Under the pieces are notes generated by a model. It ran no database searches, was not told where the DNA came from, and worked only from the letters and a program-made list of their open reading frames with translations. DNA of 64,000 bases, taken from positions 1-64,000 of the forward strand of contig CAINGU010000020.1 in the NCBI GenBank assembly GCA_903848645.1, read 5' to 3'. The position numbers and the translations under genes are program-made. This DNA is from an uncultured cyanobacterium (lineage in GTDB: Bacteria; Cyanobacteriota; Cyanobacteriia; Cyanobacteriales; Nostocaceae). Below, in pieces: positions 35,031-43,252 of this stretch; positions within the stretch are counted from its first letter, which is position 1, and every line of letters begins with the position of its first letter.

Positions 35031-35136
35031 ATTGGATAGCGAAGCGCTGCTGCAAGCAGTTCATCTTTTTTGTGGAGTTCTCTAAAGCCTCTTAGGTTAA
35101 GTTGGGTAACATCCGTCAACCCAACTTAACTACGTC

Positions 35137-35904
35137 TCAAAACTTATAACTCAAAACCTGGATTTCCGTATTTTCCGGCAAACTCTTAGAATTAATCATC
35201 ACAGAATCACTGTTACTCCGGCGGAGCTTAACATCCTGCATCAAGGTTAGAAAGTCATCTAGAAGTGAAATATCACAAGCAGCCGGATCAGCGGCTTTAG
35301 TGCGATAATGGGTGGGAATAACTAACTTAGGATTTAAGACTCCAATAGCATCCTTTGCTTCTTGGGCATTGTAAGCTTTAGCACTGCCACCTACAGGAAT
35401 AAATAATACATCAGGGCGACCCAGGAGGATTTTTTGTTCTAGGGTAATTGGTGCAGCAGCGCCTCCTAAGTGCAGCAGATTAATTCCTCCTTGCTTCCAT
35501 ATCCAAGCCACATTCTTCCCAAATTGCTTTCCACCTTTACGATCATGATCTGTGGCTATTCCTTGGAATTTAATACCTTTAAATTCATAAACACCCGGCT
35601 CATAAACTAATTTAGGGTTTCCTGGTAGTCCTTCTACAGCACCTTCATCTAACAGTTGACTGCTAATTAATACTAAATCTGCTGCTACTTTTGGGGGACG
35701 ATATCCAGCAGTACACCCGATAGGCCGAAAGGGATTAACCAGAATTTTGATCCCATTACCAGTCAATAAAAAGCAAGTATGGCCTAACCACTGAATTGAT
35801 ACACCGCTAGATTGGGCATTTACTGGAACTTGAGAACTTAAATTAGTAATTACAGCCGTTACTAAACCCGCCCCAGCATAGCCTATCAATTGTCGTCGTT
35901 TCAT
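35137..35904 (-). CDS. Metallo-beta-lactamase-fold protein lacking metal ligands
   Basis: A 255-residue protein with a possible Tat or Sec signal (MKRRQLIGYAGAGLVTAVI, ending near VNAQS). The fold is seen in WLGHTCFLLTGNGIKILVNPF and in ADLVLIS, which normally leads into HxHxDH. Here that stretch reads SQLLDEG, so the histidines are missing. Later positions (DHDRKGG, HLGGAA, PTHYR) keep some histidines. It is probably not a normal zinc hydrolase and may be a binding protein. Similar proteins may be widespread in cyanobacteria. It is followed 11 bp upstream by trpG/pabA on the same strand. Confidence 0.75.
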   Translation of the reverse strand: MKRRQLIGYAGAGLVTAVITNLSSQVPVNAQSSGVSIQWLGHTCFLLTGNGIKILVNPFRPIGCTAGYRPPKVAADLVLISSQLLDEGAVEGLPGNPKLVYEPGVYEFKGIKFQGIATDHDRKGGKQFGKNVAWIWKQGGINLLHLGGAAAPITLEQKILLGRPDVLFIPVGGSAKAYNAQEAKDAIGVLNPKLVIPTHYRTKAADPAACDISLLDDFLTLMQDVKLRRSNSDSVMINSKSLPENTEIQVLSYKF

Positions 35905-35915
35905 ATATTCTCGCT

Positions 35916-36503
35916 TTATAAAGTTCGCAGAAAATTTCTCAGCAATTCCTTACCCAAAGAAGTCAGAACACTTTCTGGATGAAACTGAACTCCTTGAATA
36001 TGAGGATAATTCCGGTGTCTCACGCCCATAATTGTGCCATCTTCTACCCAAGCCGTGATTTCCAATACTTCTGGGCAAGTTTCGCGCTCAATGACTAAAC
36101 TATGATACCTGGTAGCGGTCAATGGATTTTCTAATCCCTGAAAAATTCCTATGCCGGTGTGCGATACCTGAGAGGTTTTACCGTGCATCAATTCCGGGGC
36201 AGAGACGATTTTACCACCGAAAACCTGACCAATACTTTGATGTCCTAAACACACGCCTAAAATCGGTAGTTTATCTCCTAATTGAGCGATCGCATTGAGG
36301 GAAACTCCAGCATCATCTGGACGACCGGGACCTGGTGAAATCACCACTGCATCGGGGTTTAATGTCTTAATTTCGTCTACAGTAATCTTATCATTTCGGA
36401 CTACTTGCAGGTCATTAGCAACTGGAAAATCTACTGCTAATTCCCCCAGGTATTGTACTAAGTTATACGTAAAGCTATCGTAATTATCAATGACTAATAT
36501 CAC
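35916..36503 (-). CDS. trpG: Anthranilate/aminodeoxychorismate synthase glutamine amidotransferase
   Basis: A 195-residue class I glutamine amidotransferase subunit. The catalytic Cys is in [15 protein letters not shown], and the His-Glu pair in [23 protein letters not shown] is also typical. It passes ammonia from glutamine to a chorismate-using partner, in either tryptophan or folate synthesis. Many bacteria use one subunit for both, so trpG and pabA cannot be told apart. The partner gene is not in this window. Confidence 0.92.
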   Translation of the reverse strand: MILVIDNYDSFTYNLVQYLGELAVDFPVANDLQVVRNDKITVDEIKTLNPDAVVISPGPGRPDDAGVSLNAIAQLGDKLPILGVCLGHQSIGQVFGGKIVSAPELMHGKTSQVSHTGIGIFQGLENPLTATRYHSLVIERETCPEVLEITAWVEDGTIMGVRHRNYPHIQGVQFHPESVLTSLGKELLRNFLRTL

Positions 36504-36577
36504 AATTTTTACCTAATTTTATTTAAAAATATCAAAGACGTTCCCCGGAAACGTCTCTACTATTGACAATCTACTAT

Positions 36578-37033
36578 CTAGAAAGTAGATAGAATTAAAC
36601 TTGCTAAAGGAGGCAATATTAGTGTAGAGGCAACCAATAATGCAACTAAAGCTGAAACAAGTACAGCCCCAGCAGCGCAGTCTTTAGCGACTTTTGCCAA
36701 CTCATGATAAGACTGTTTTACCGTTAAGTCTACAATGGACTCAATGGCAGTATTTACTAACTCTAAGGTCAAAACTAAGCCGCTGGTAATAGCAATTATG
36801 GCTATTTCCACTGTCTCTAGACGTAAAAATACACTTAAACCAATAGCCAAGGCGCAGACGGCTACATGAATACGAAAATTTCGTTGGGTTTGAAAACCAT
36901 AGGTAATTCCAGCCCAAGCATACTTAAAGCTAACAAGTAAATTAGAGGCAATTTGCCAGGAAAGTTCCCTATCTTTGGACACAAGCGTTGGTAAGCTGTT
37001 ATTGGTGGGTGATGACGAAACTTTTGGGGACAT
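36578..37033 (-). CDS. dgkA: Diacylglycerol/undecaprenol kinase, DgkA family
   Basis: A 151-residue inner-membrane kinase. After a roughly 30-residue hydrophilic N-terminus come SFKYAWAGITYGFQTQRNFRIHVA, three transmembrane helices and the central LELVNTAIESIVDLT and AKDCAAGAVLV blocks that bind Mg-ATP. Cyanobacterial and Gram-positive members phosphorylate undecaprenol rather than diacylglycerol, which would link it to cell-wall lipid recycling. It is followed upstream by ybeY on the same strand, a conserved pairing in many bacteria. Confidence 0.95.
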   Translation of the reverse strand: MSPKVSSSPTNNSLPTLVSKDRELSWQIASNLLVSFKYAWAGITYGFQTQRNFRIHVAVCALAIGLSVFLRLETVEIAIIAITSGLVLTLELVNTAIESIVDLTVKQSYHELAKVAKDCAAGAVLVSALVALLVASTLILPPLASLILSTF

Positions 37034-37170
37034 AGACAGAAAAATACGATATATGAGGGAGTAAGAATTTACCGATTTTCATAGCCAGATAAACTTTGAG
37101 GTAATTGTAGGCTATTTTAAATATCTCAACTATAAAGTAATTACCAAGATTCGCAGTTATCAAGATACAT

Positions 37171-37701
37171 CTACGATTCTAAGTTAATAATAATACCTAT
37201 TTTCTGTAGTAATATAACTTGTTGGCTTAACATTTCCATCAAACTTTCTTCGTCAGGATGATCCCAACCTAACAAATGCAATAAACCATGAGCCGTTAAC
37301 CAAGCCAATTCTGTAGATAAGCTATGTTCCTGCTGTTGTGCCTGACGTTGTGCCGTATCTATAGAGACAATAATATCACCCAGATACAAGGGCATAGAGG
37401 CCAGCATTTCTTCGCTTTGTGGTAAATCTGCTTCTAGAGATGCAAAGGCTAACACATCTGTAGGTTTATCCTGCTGACGATATTGAGAATTGAGGGTTTG
37501 AATTTCTGTGTCGGTTGTCAAACGCAAGCTGATTTCATAACTAGGTGCAGTTGGTAGATAATCCTCAAGAATTTCTAACCATTGCCAAAACCAGTTTTCC
37601 CAAGTTTCGAGAGGAATGGGGTAATTATCACCAATATTGACGGCTATGGGGGAAGAGTCGTCAAAGCAATTTTCTAAATATAACTCTACCTGTAGAGGCA
37701 C
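37171..37701 (-). CDS. ybeY: Endoribonuclease YbeY
   Basis: A 176-residue zinc-dependent RNase for 16S rRNA 3' maturation and ribosome quality control. The metal-binding motif HGLLHLLGWDHPDE (three His) is near residues 137-150, with the TDVLAF block before it. It lies 13 bp after the DUF3285 gene and before dgkA, all on the minus strand. Confidence 0.96.
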   Translation of the reverse strand: MPLQVELYLENCFDDSSPIAVNIGDNYPIPLETWENWFWQWLEILEDYLPTAPSYEISLRLTTDTEIQTLNSQYRQQDKPTDVLAFASLEADLPQSEEMLASMPLYLGDIIVSIDTAQRQAQQQEHSLSTELAWLTAHGLLHLLGWDHPDEESLMEMLSQQVILLQKIGIIINLES

Positions 37702-37714
37702 TATTTTTCCTCAC

Positions 37715-37870
37715 TTAGCGGGTAAGATATGCTAAACCCACAAGGACAGATAAAAGTCCTACGGCGGTTAATGCAAAGTGTTTGAGGGAAGTGCCGCCTT
37801 TTCTGACCATGTTTCGCATGGCAAGTTTGACGTAGCTGGGTTGGGGTTCTGAGGCAGGGGATTTGTCCAT
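37715..37870 (-). CDS. DUF3285 small membrane protein
   Basis: A 51-residue protein read as MDKSPASEPQPSYVKLAMRN and so on, ending GLAYLTR. It has a basic, soluble first half (MRNMVRKGGTSLKHF) and one hydrophobic helix (ALTAVGLLSVLVGLAYL). Very similar tiny proteins labelled DUF3285 lie next to ybeY or dgkA in cyanobacteria. The function is unknown. It starts at the ATG at 37870 and ends 13 bp before ybeY. Confidence 0.85.
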   Translation of the reverse strand: MDKSPASEPQPSYVKLAMRNMVRKGGTSLKHFALTAVGLLSVLVGLAYLTR

Positions 37871-37930
37871 AATTAATTGATCATCATCTCTATTTATTAC
37901 TTTAACCGATTGTGGGGGAATAGGGAAAAG

Positions 37931-38017
37931 GAGTCACCGAGTCAGGAGTCACCGAGTCAGGAGGAAGAAAAGAAGAATAAAATTTCTACTGTTCCCTGTT
38001 CCCTGTTCCCTGTTCCC
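37931..38017 (+). repeat. Tandem repeats between DUF3285 gene and prfB
   Basis: Two perfect 15-bp units (GAGTCACCGAGTCAG at 37931-37945 and 37946-37960), then four TGTTCCC heptamers at 37990-38017, ending seven bases from the prfB stop. Confidence 0.92.
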
Positions 38018-38023
38018 TCTGAC

Positions 38024-39137
38024 TTACGCGTCAACTATCTGGTTTTCTTGTCTGAGATACGCTTGAATGAACATATCAAGTTCACCATTCATGATATCGG
38101 TGACGGCTGTTGTTTCCATGTTTGTCCGTAAGTCTTTCACCATTTGATAAGGGTGAAATACATAGTTACGGATTTGATTACCCCAGGAGGCTTCGACCAT
38201 ATCACCGCGAATTTCGGCAATTTCTTGGGCGCGTTGTTCTTTGGCAATGATTAACAACTTGGCTTTAAGACGGGCTAGGGCTTTTTCTTTGTTTTGCAGT
38301 TGAGAACGTTCTTCTGTACAACGGACTGCAAGACCCGTGGGGAGGTGAACAATTCGGACTGCGGTTTCTACTTTGTTGACGTTTTGCCCACCTTTACCGC
38401 CAGAACGGGTGGTGCTAATTTCTAAATCTTTTTCTGGAATGTCCAATTTGACGGTGTTATCTATTTGCGGCATGACTTCGACTCCAGCAAAGCTGGTTTG
38501 TCGTTTGCCGTTAGCGTTGAAGGGAGAAATTCTGACTAGACGGTGAGTACCCATTTCCGAACGCAAATAACCATAGGCGTAACGTCCGGTAATTTCTAGA
38601 GTGGCGGATTTAATGCCGGCTTCGTCACCTTCTGATTCTTCGGCTAGGGTGACTTTATAACCATGATCTTCTGCCCAACGAGTATACATCCGCATCAGCA
38701 TAAATGCCCAGTCTTGCGCGTCTGTACCACCAGCACCGGCGTTAATTGTCAGGACTGCGCCTTTATCGTCGTAAATGCCGGAAAGTAGTTGTTGTAATTC
38801 CCATTGGTCAAGGTCATGATTGAGTTTGGTAATAGTAGATTCCGCTTCTTGCAATAGTGCAGTATCGGTTTCTAGTTCCAATAGCTCAACTACTACTCTG
38901 GTATCATCTAAATGGGAATGCCATTGGTAATACTGATCTAAATGGGATTTTAGATCATTGAGTTCTTGCAGGGTGTTTTGTGCCTGGGTTTGATCTTCCC
39001 AAAATTCTGTTTGGGCTGAGATTTGTTCTAAGTCGTGAATTTTGGCTTTGAGTGCGGGTACGTCAAAGATAGTCCTGGGTTTTACCCAGGCGGCTAGATA
39101 ACAGTTCGATTTCGCGTTTTAGTTCTAATACGTCCAT
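38024..39137 (-). CDS. prfB: Peptide chain release factor 2 (programmed +1 frameshift)
   Basis: RF2 recognises UAA and UGA. The start is the ATG at 39137; 24 codons ([24 protein letters not shown]) are followed by an in-frame TGA at 39065-39063. A +1 shift at CTT-TGA-C gives Asp and continues for 346 residues to 38024. The main part has the GGQ loop ([18 protein letters not shown]) for peptide release and the SPF motif (ISPFNANG) for UGA/UAA recognition. The total of about 370 residues is normal. The frameshift is autoregulatory: low RF2 lets the shift occur. Confidence 0.96.
39062..39068 (-). promoter_or_regulatory. RF2 programmed frameshift site CTTTGAC
   Basis: On the coding strand, TAT-CTT-TGA-C is preceded by an AGGA sequence that can act as the internal Shine-Dalgarno element. 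This is the same slip site as in E. coli prfB. The downstream frame runs on without interruption, which confirms that it is programmed and not a sequencing error. Confidence 0.95.
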
Positions 39138-39274
39138 AATTTTGGCTCAAGTTGCAAGGGCTTGAGATTTCTCTGCCGATAATTTGTATTTTAGATTTTA
39201 CTTGGATTTTGGTAAAGTCTCAGGTTTTATTAAAAAGGAGTCAGGAGGTAGGGGCGCAGGGCCTGCGCCCAGAA

Positions 39275-41344
39275 TTAGAAGTTGATAGAAAATTTTGGGG
39301 TATTTTGGGCTTTTGTGCGGGCTTCTATGGCTTGCTGATAGTCTGGTTTATATTCTATGGCTTTGTTGTAGGAGGCGATCGCTTGTTGGTATTGTTGCAA
39401 ATTTAACAACGCGTTGCCTTTACTGTACCAACTTTCATAGTGATTTGGTTTATAGCGGATTGCTTTATTGTAAGCAATGATCGCTTCTGGATATCTTTGT
39501 AAATTATATTGTGTATTTCCTAAATTATACCATATTAAATAATCATTTCCCTTTAAACTAATAGCTTTTTGATAAGATTCTATTGCTTCTGGATAGCGTT
39601 TGACTTGATGTAATGCCCAACCTCGATTATACCATGCTTGATATTGTTGAGGATTAGATTTAATTACTTGATTAAAAGAATCAATTGCTTCTGGATATCT
39701 ACGTAATGTCATCAATACATTACTTTTTGATAACCAGGCGGCGGAGTTATTTTGATTATACTGTACGGCTTGATCATAAGCTTGTAAAGCATATTCATAA
39801 CGATTTAAATTAACTGAGCAATTACCTAGGTTATACCAAGCTAATTCATAATCAGGTTTTAATTCTATGGCTTTTTTGTAAGCTACAATTGCTTCTTCAT
39901 ACTGTTTCAGATTTTGTAATGCTGATGCTTTTTTGTACCATGATTGAGCATTGTCAGGTTGCAAGTTAACCGCTTGTTCATAAGCTTTAACTGCATTATT
40001 ATATTGATTAATTTTGATGAAAACATCACCTTTGACTTGCCAAACTTGAGGATTATCATTTTTGAGTTGTAATGCTTTATCAAAAGTAGCCAGTGCTTCT
40101 GGATACCGCTTGAGGCTGACTAAAACAAAACCTCGATTAGTCCAAGCTTCTAAATAATTTGGTTGAATTTGAATGGCTTGATCATAAGCTATTAAAGATG
40201 CTTGGTATTTCTTTAATTGAAATAATGCTTTACCTTGACCATATAAAGCTTGAGGATAATTAGGTTTAATATCTATGGCTTTTTCATAAATTGCTAAAGC
40301 TTCTTCATAGCGTTGTAATTGAATGAGAGTATTTCCCTGATTATATAATTCTATAGCATTTTTATTATTGATACGATTGAGCATAAATATTGCGCCTACA
40401 CTACTAATACCTAACACAAATATTCCTAATAGTAATTTCCAGAATATCCCTGTTTTAATTTTGGAAGTATTTGCTTGATTTGGTAAAGTAGCAGGAGAAA
40501 AAACTATAGTTCCCGATGTATTTTTATTTAAGTTTTCTAAGGATTGTAATGCTATTGTCGCGGAAGCATAACGTTGACGAAAATCATAACACACCATTTG
40601 ATTTAAAAATTGGGCAAATTCTGGAGATACAGTGGCATAATTTTGCCAAATAATTTCGTTAGTTTCGGGATCTTTGTCTAATTGTTGAGGAGATAATCCG
40701 GTTAAAGCTTGAATAGCAATAATTCCCAAAGCATAGATATCACTACTAAATTTCGGTGTGCCTTGTGCTTGTTCTCCTGGGGTATAACCAGGTGTGCCAA
40801 TAGCCACAGTAGATTTAGTAATATCTGGAGAATTTACTAATTTTGTCGTAATTTGTTTAACTGCACCAAAATCAATTAGAATTAATTTATTATCTTGTTC
40901 CCGTCTGAGAATATTCCGAGGATTGACATCACGATGAATTACCTTTTGTTGATGTACAAAGTCCAAAATTTCTAAAATTTCTTGTAATAGGCAAATTACC
41001 TGATCTTGAGTAAAGATTATCCCTGGTTTTAATTCTTGACTAAGATCATTACCAACAATAAGTTCCTGAACCAGATAGAATTCGGCATTTTCTTCAAAGT
41101 AAGCTAAAAGTTGCGGAATGCGATCATGAGTCCCTAATTTGTATAAAACTTGTGCCTCTGTGTCAAATAACCTTCTAGCTATTTCCAGGTGCAAAATATC
41201 AGTAGACTGTGGTTTGAGTTTCTTGACTACACACTGAGGTGAGCCAGGTAATTGAGTATCGTTAGCAACATAAGTTTCCCCGAATCCTCCACCTCCCAAA
41301 TAGTTGGTAATTTGGTATCTGCCTACCAGCGTGTTTCCTAGCAT
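39275..41344 (-). CDS. Ser/Thr protein kinase with TPR sensor domain
   Basis: A 689-residue membrane kinase. The kinase domain is at 9-270 with a P-loop (LGGGGFGETY), HRDVNPRN at 137-144 and DFG at 158-160. A transmembrane helix follows near 300-322 (FWKLLLGIFVLGISSVGAIF). Beyond it are about ten consecutive TPR units of the YPEAIxSYxKAI type up to the end. The layout puts the kinase in the cytoplasm and the TPR array outside or in the periplasm as a protein-binding sensor. The substrates are unknown. Such kinases are numerous in filamentous cyanobacteria. Confidence 0.93.
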   Translation of the reverse strand: MLGNTLVGRYQITNYLGGGGFGETYVANDTQLPGSPQCVVKKLKPQSTDILHLEIARRLFDTEAQVLYKLGTHDRIPQLLAYFEENAEFYLVQELIVGNDLSQELKPGIIFTQDQVICLLQEILEILDFVHQQKVIHRDVNPRNILRREQDNKLILIDFGAVKQITTKLVNSPDITKSTVAIGTPGYTPGEQAQGTPKFSSDIYALGIIAIQALTGLSPQQLDKDPETNEIIWQNYATVSPEFAQFLNQMVCYDFRQRYASATIALQSLENLNKNTSGTIVFSPATLPNQANTSKIKTGIFWKLLLGIFVLGISSVGAIFMLNRINNKNAIELYNQGNTLIQLQRYEEALAIYEKAIDIKPNYPQALYGQGKALFQLKKYQASLIAYDQAIQIQPNYLEAWTNRGFVLVSLKRYPEALATFDKALQLKNDNPQVWQVKGDVFIKINQYNNAVKAYEQAVNLQPDNAQSWYKKASALQNLKQYEEAIVAYKKAIELKPDYELAWYNLGNCSVNLNRYEYALQAYDQAVQYNQNNSAAWLSKSNVLMTLRRYPEAIDSFNQVIKSNPQQYQAWYNRGWALHQVKRYPEAIESYQKAISLKGNDYLIWYNLGNTQYNLQRYPEAIIAYNKAIRYKPNHYESWYSKGNALLNLQQYQQAIASYNKAIEYKPDYQQAIEARTKAQNTPKFSINF

Positions 41345-41462
41345 TTCATTAGCCTATCTGACTATAATGTTTATTATGACAATTTTGCCACACAAAAATG
41401 AGGAAATCGGGAAAAATATTAATCAGTAGCTAAAAACCTCAAACCCAAATGTGAAGGTTAAG

Positions 41463-42164
41463 ATGATTCCTATAGATGACAATATTCGCACTTGGCAAAA
41501 GCCCATTATTAATTATTGGTTGATTGGGATTAACCTAGTGATATTTCTCTGGGAAATCAAATTAGACTTGAGCGATGAATTAGGGTATTTAATTAATAAC
41601 TGGGGGATAATTCCTGCTCAAGTAAATATTGCAATTGCTAATGCTTTTTCGGACAATTATGCTGCTTGGGTAATTGTCTTTTGGCGGCTACTTTCCTTAC
41701 CTGTGGCACTGTTTATCCATGGTAGTTTTAGCCAAATTTTAGGGAATATGCTGTTTTTATGGGTATTTGGGAAAACAGTAGAAAGTATTTTGGGGCATAA
41801 ACAATATTTACTACTTTACTTAACTGCTGGCTTTTTTAGTGGTATAGTCCAAATTATTTTATCATCAGAAATAACAGTTCCAATTATTGGGGCAAATGGA
41901 GCTATTGCATCTATTTTAGGGGCATATATCATCAAATTTCCCCAGGCAAAAATATATTCAGTTCTGACTTTATTAGTTTTATATATACCTGTTGAAATAC
42001 CAGCCATTTTCTATTTATTTTGGTGGTTTGTACAGCAGTTATTTTATGGAATAGGTAGTTTAAATATTATCGGTGGTCGTTCTTTCTCTAGTGTCAGTTA
42101 CTGGGGACAATTTGCCGCTTTGGTGACGGGTGCGACTTTTATGAAAATTAGGCAGAGACTTTAA
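41463..42164 (+). CDS. Rhomboid-like membrane protein without catalytic residues
   Basis: A 233-residue six-helix membrane protein of the rhomboid family. The L1 loop and second helix (FIHGSFSQILGNMLFLWVFG) are conserved, including His86 and Asn95. The catalytic Gly-x-Ser-Gly reads GANGA, so Ser is Asn145, and the histidine of the last helix is Gln216 (SYWGQFAALVTG). Both members of the Ser-His dyad are absent, so it is a pseudoprotease. The ATG at 41463 has GAAGG just upstream and is preferred to the GTG at 41451. It is probably a membrane chaperone-like or client-binding protein. Confidence 0.85.
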   Translation: MIPIDDNIRTWQKPIINYWLIGINLVIFLWEIKLDLSDELGYLINNWGIIPAQVNIAIANAFSDNYAAWVIVFWRLLSLPVALFIHGSFSQILGNMLFLWVFGKTVESILGHKQYLLLYLTAGFFSGIVQIILSSEITVPIIGANGAIASILGAYIIKFPQAKIYSVLTLLVLYIPVEIPAIFYLFWWFVQQLFYGIGSLNIIGGRSFSSVSYWGQFAALVTGATFMKIRQRL

Positions 42165-42283
42165 AATATTTGTATAAATTATATTAAAATGTTATATTCA
42201 TTTATAATATTTTTTTAGCTAAATCATAAAAATTAATTTTTTTAAATAACCATAGCAATAACTAAGGAAAAGGTAAGAATTTT

Positions 42284-43252
42284 ATGACAAGACTTAATCC
42301 TGAGAACTGCTTAATTTTAGTAGTAGACGATTTATTACTAAATTTGCAATTTATGGCACAAGCATTAGAATCAGCAGGCTATGAAATTACCCTGGCTTCT
42401 AGTGGTAAACAAGCCTTAGAACGAATGCAATTGGTACGTCCAGATTTAATATTATTGGATTTAATGATGCCAGACATGAATGGGTTTGAGGTATGTGATC
42501 AAATCAAATCAAATCTAAGTTTAGCAGATATTCCGATTATTTTTATCACTGCCAGTAATGAGCAGGAACACGTGTTACAAGCTTTTGATAAAGGTGCAGT
42601 TGATTATATCGTCAAGCCATTTAATACTTATGAACTTTTAGCTCGTGTCAGGACTCATTTAGAGTTGAGATATACACAAAATCAACTAAAAAAAATGCTG
42701 GAAGAGCAAAAAGAATTAGTTAAAAGTTTAGAAAGATTAGCGAATACAGATTCATTGACAGGAGTTTGGAATCGGCGTTATTTTTTAAAGATAGCCGAAC
42801 AAGAAACTGAACGTTCTCGCAGATATAATCGTCCTTTATCTGTACTCATGATTGATATTGATCATTTCAAAAGTGTTAACGATAATTATGGACACGCTGT
42901 CGGAGATGAAGTGCTGATAATCATGACAGAAACTGTCATAAATTATTTACGCAATTTAGATATTTTAGGCAGATTTGGGGGAGAAGAATTCGTGGTATTA
43001 TTGCCAGAAACTGATAATAAATCAGCAGTAATTACCGCTGAAAGGATTAGAGAAAATATAGAACAAGTAACTATTCCTGTTGATGGAAAATTAGTATCAA
43101 TCACAGTTAGTATTGGGGTGGGTAGCTATCAAAAAGGTGATGCAAGTATTGATATCCTAATTCAACGGGCTGACACAGCACTTTATCAAGCTAAAAATCA
43201 AGGACGTAATCGAGTGGTTTCTCATTATTTTCCTCAAGGAGTATATTCTTGA
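42284..43252 (+). CDS. Response regulator with GGDEF diguanylate cyclase
   Basis: A 322-residue protein: receiver (1-120) with acidic pair Asp15-Asp16, phospho-acceptor Asp59 in [13 protein letters not shown] and Lys111; a coiled-coil linker (about 125-155); then a GGDEF domain. The active motif is GGEEF at 232-236, and an RxxD inhibitory site (RNLD at 223-226) lies five residues before it. It should make c-di-GMP when phosphorylated and be product-inhibited. Its 3' end overlaps that of the large hybrid kinase by 19 bp on the opposite strand. Confidence 0.95.
   Translation: MTRLNPENCLILVVDDLLLNLQFMAQALESAGYEITLASSGKQALERMQLVRPDLILLDLMMPDMNGFEVCDQIKSNLSLADIPIIFITASNEQEHVLQAFDKGAVDYIVKPFNTYELLARVRTHLELRYTQNQLKKMLEEQKELVKSLERLANTDSLTGVWNRRYFLKIAEQETERSRRYNRPLSVLMIDIDHFKSVNDNYGHAVGDEVLIIMTETVINYLRNLDILGRFGGEEFVVLLPETDNKSAVITAERIRENIEQVTIPVDGKLVSITVSIGVGSYQKGDASIDILIQRADTALYQAKNQGRNRVVSHYFPQGVYS

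Noticed and set aside
37877-38131. 84-codon frame at the end of prfB
   Set aside because: It encodes the 15-bp and TGTTCCC repeats and then overlaps prfB on the other strand.
39152-39480. Plus-strand frames of 84 and 61 codons over the end of the TPR kinase
   Set aside because: Shadows of the kinase gene's TPR-coding 3' end.
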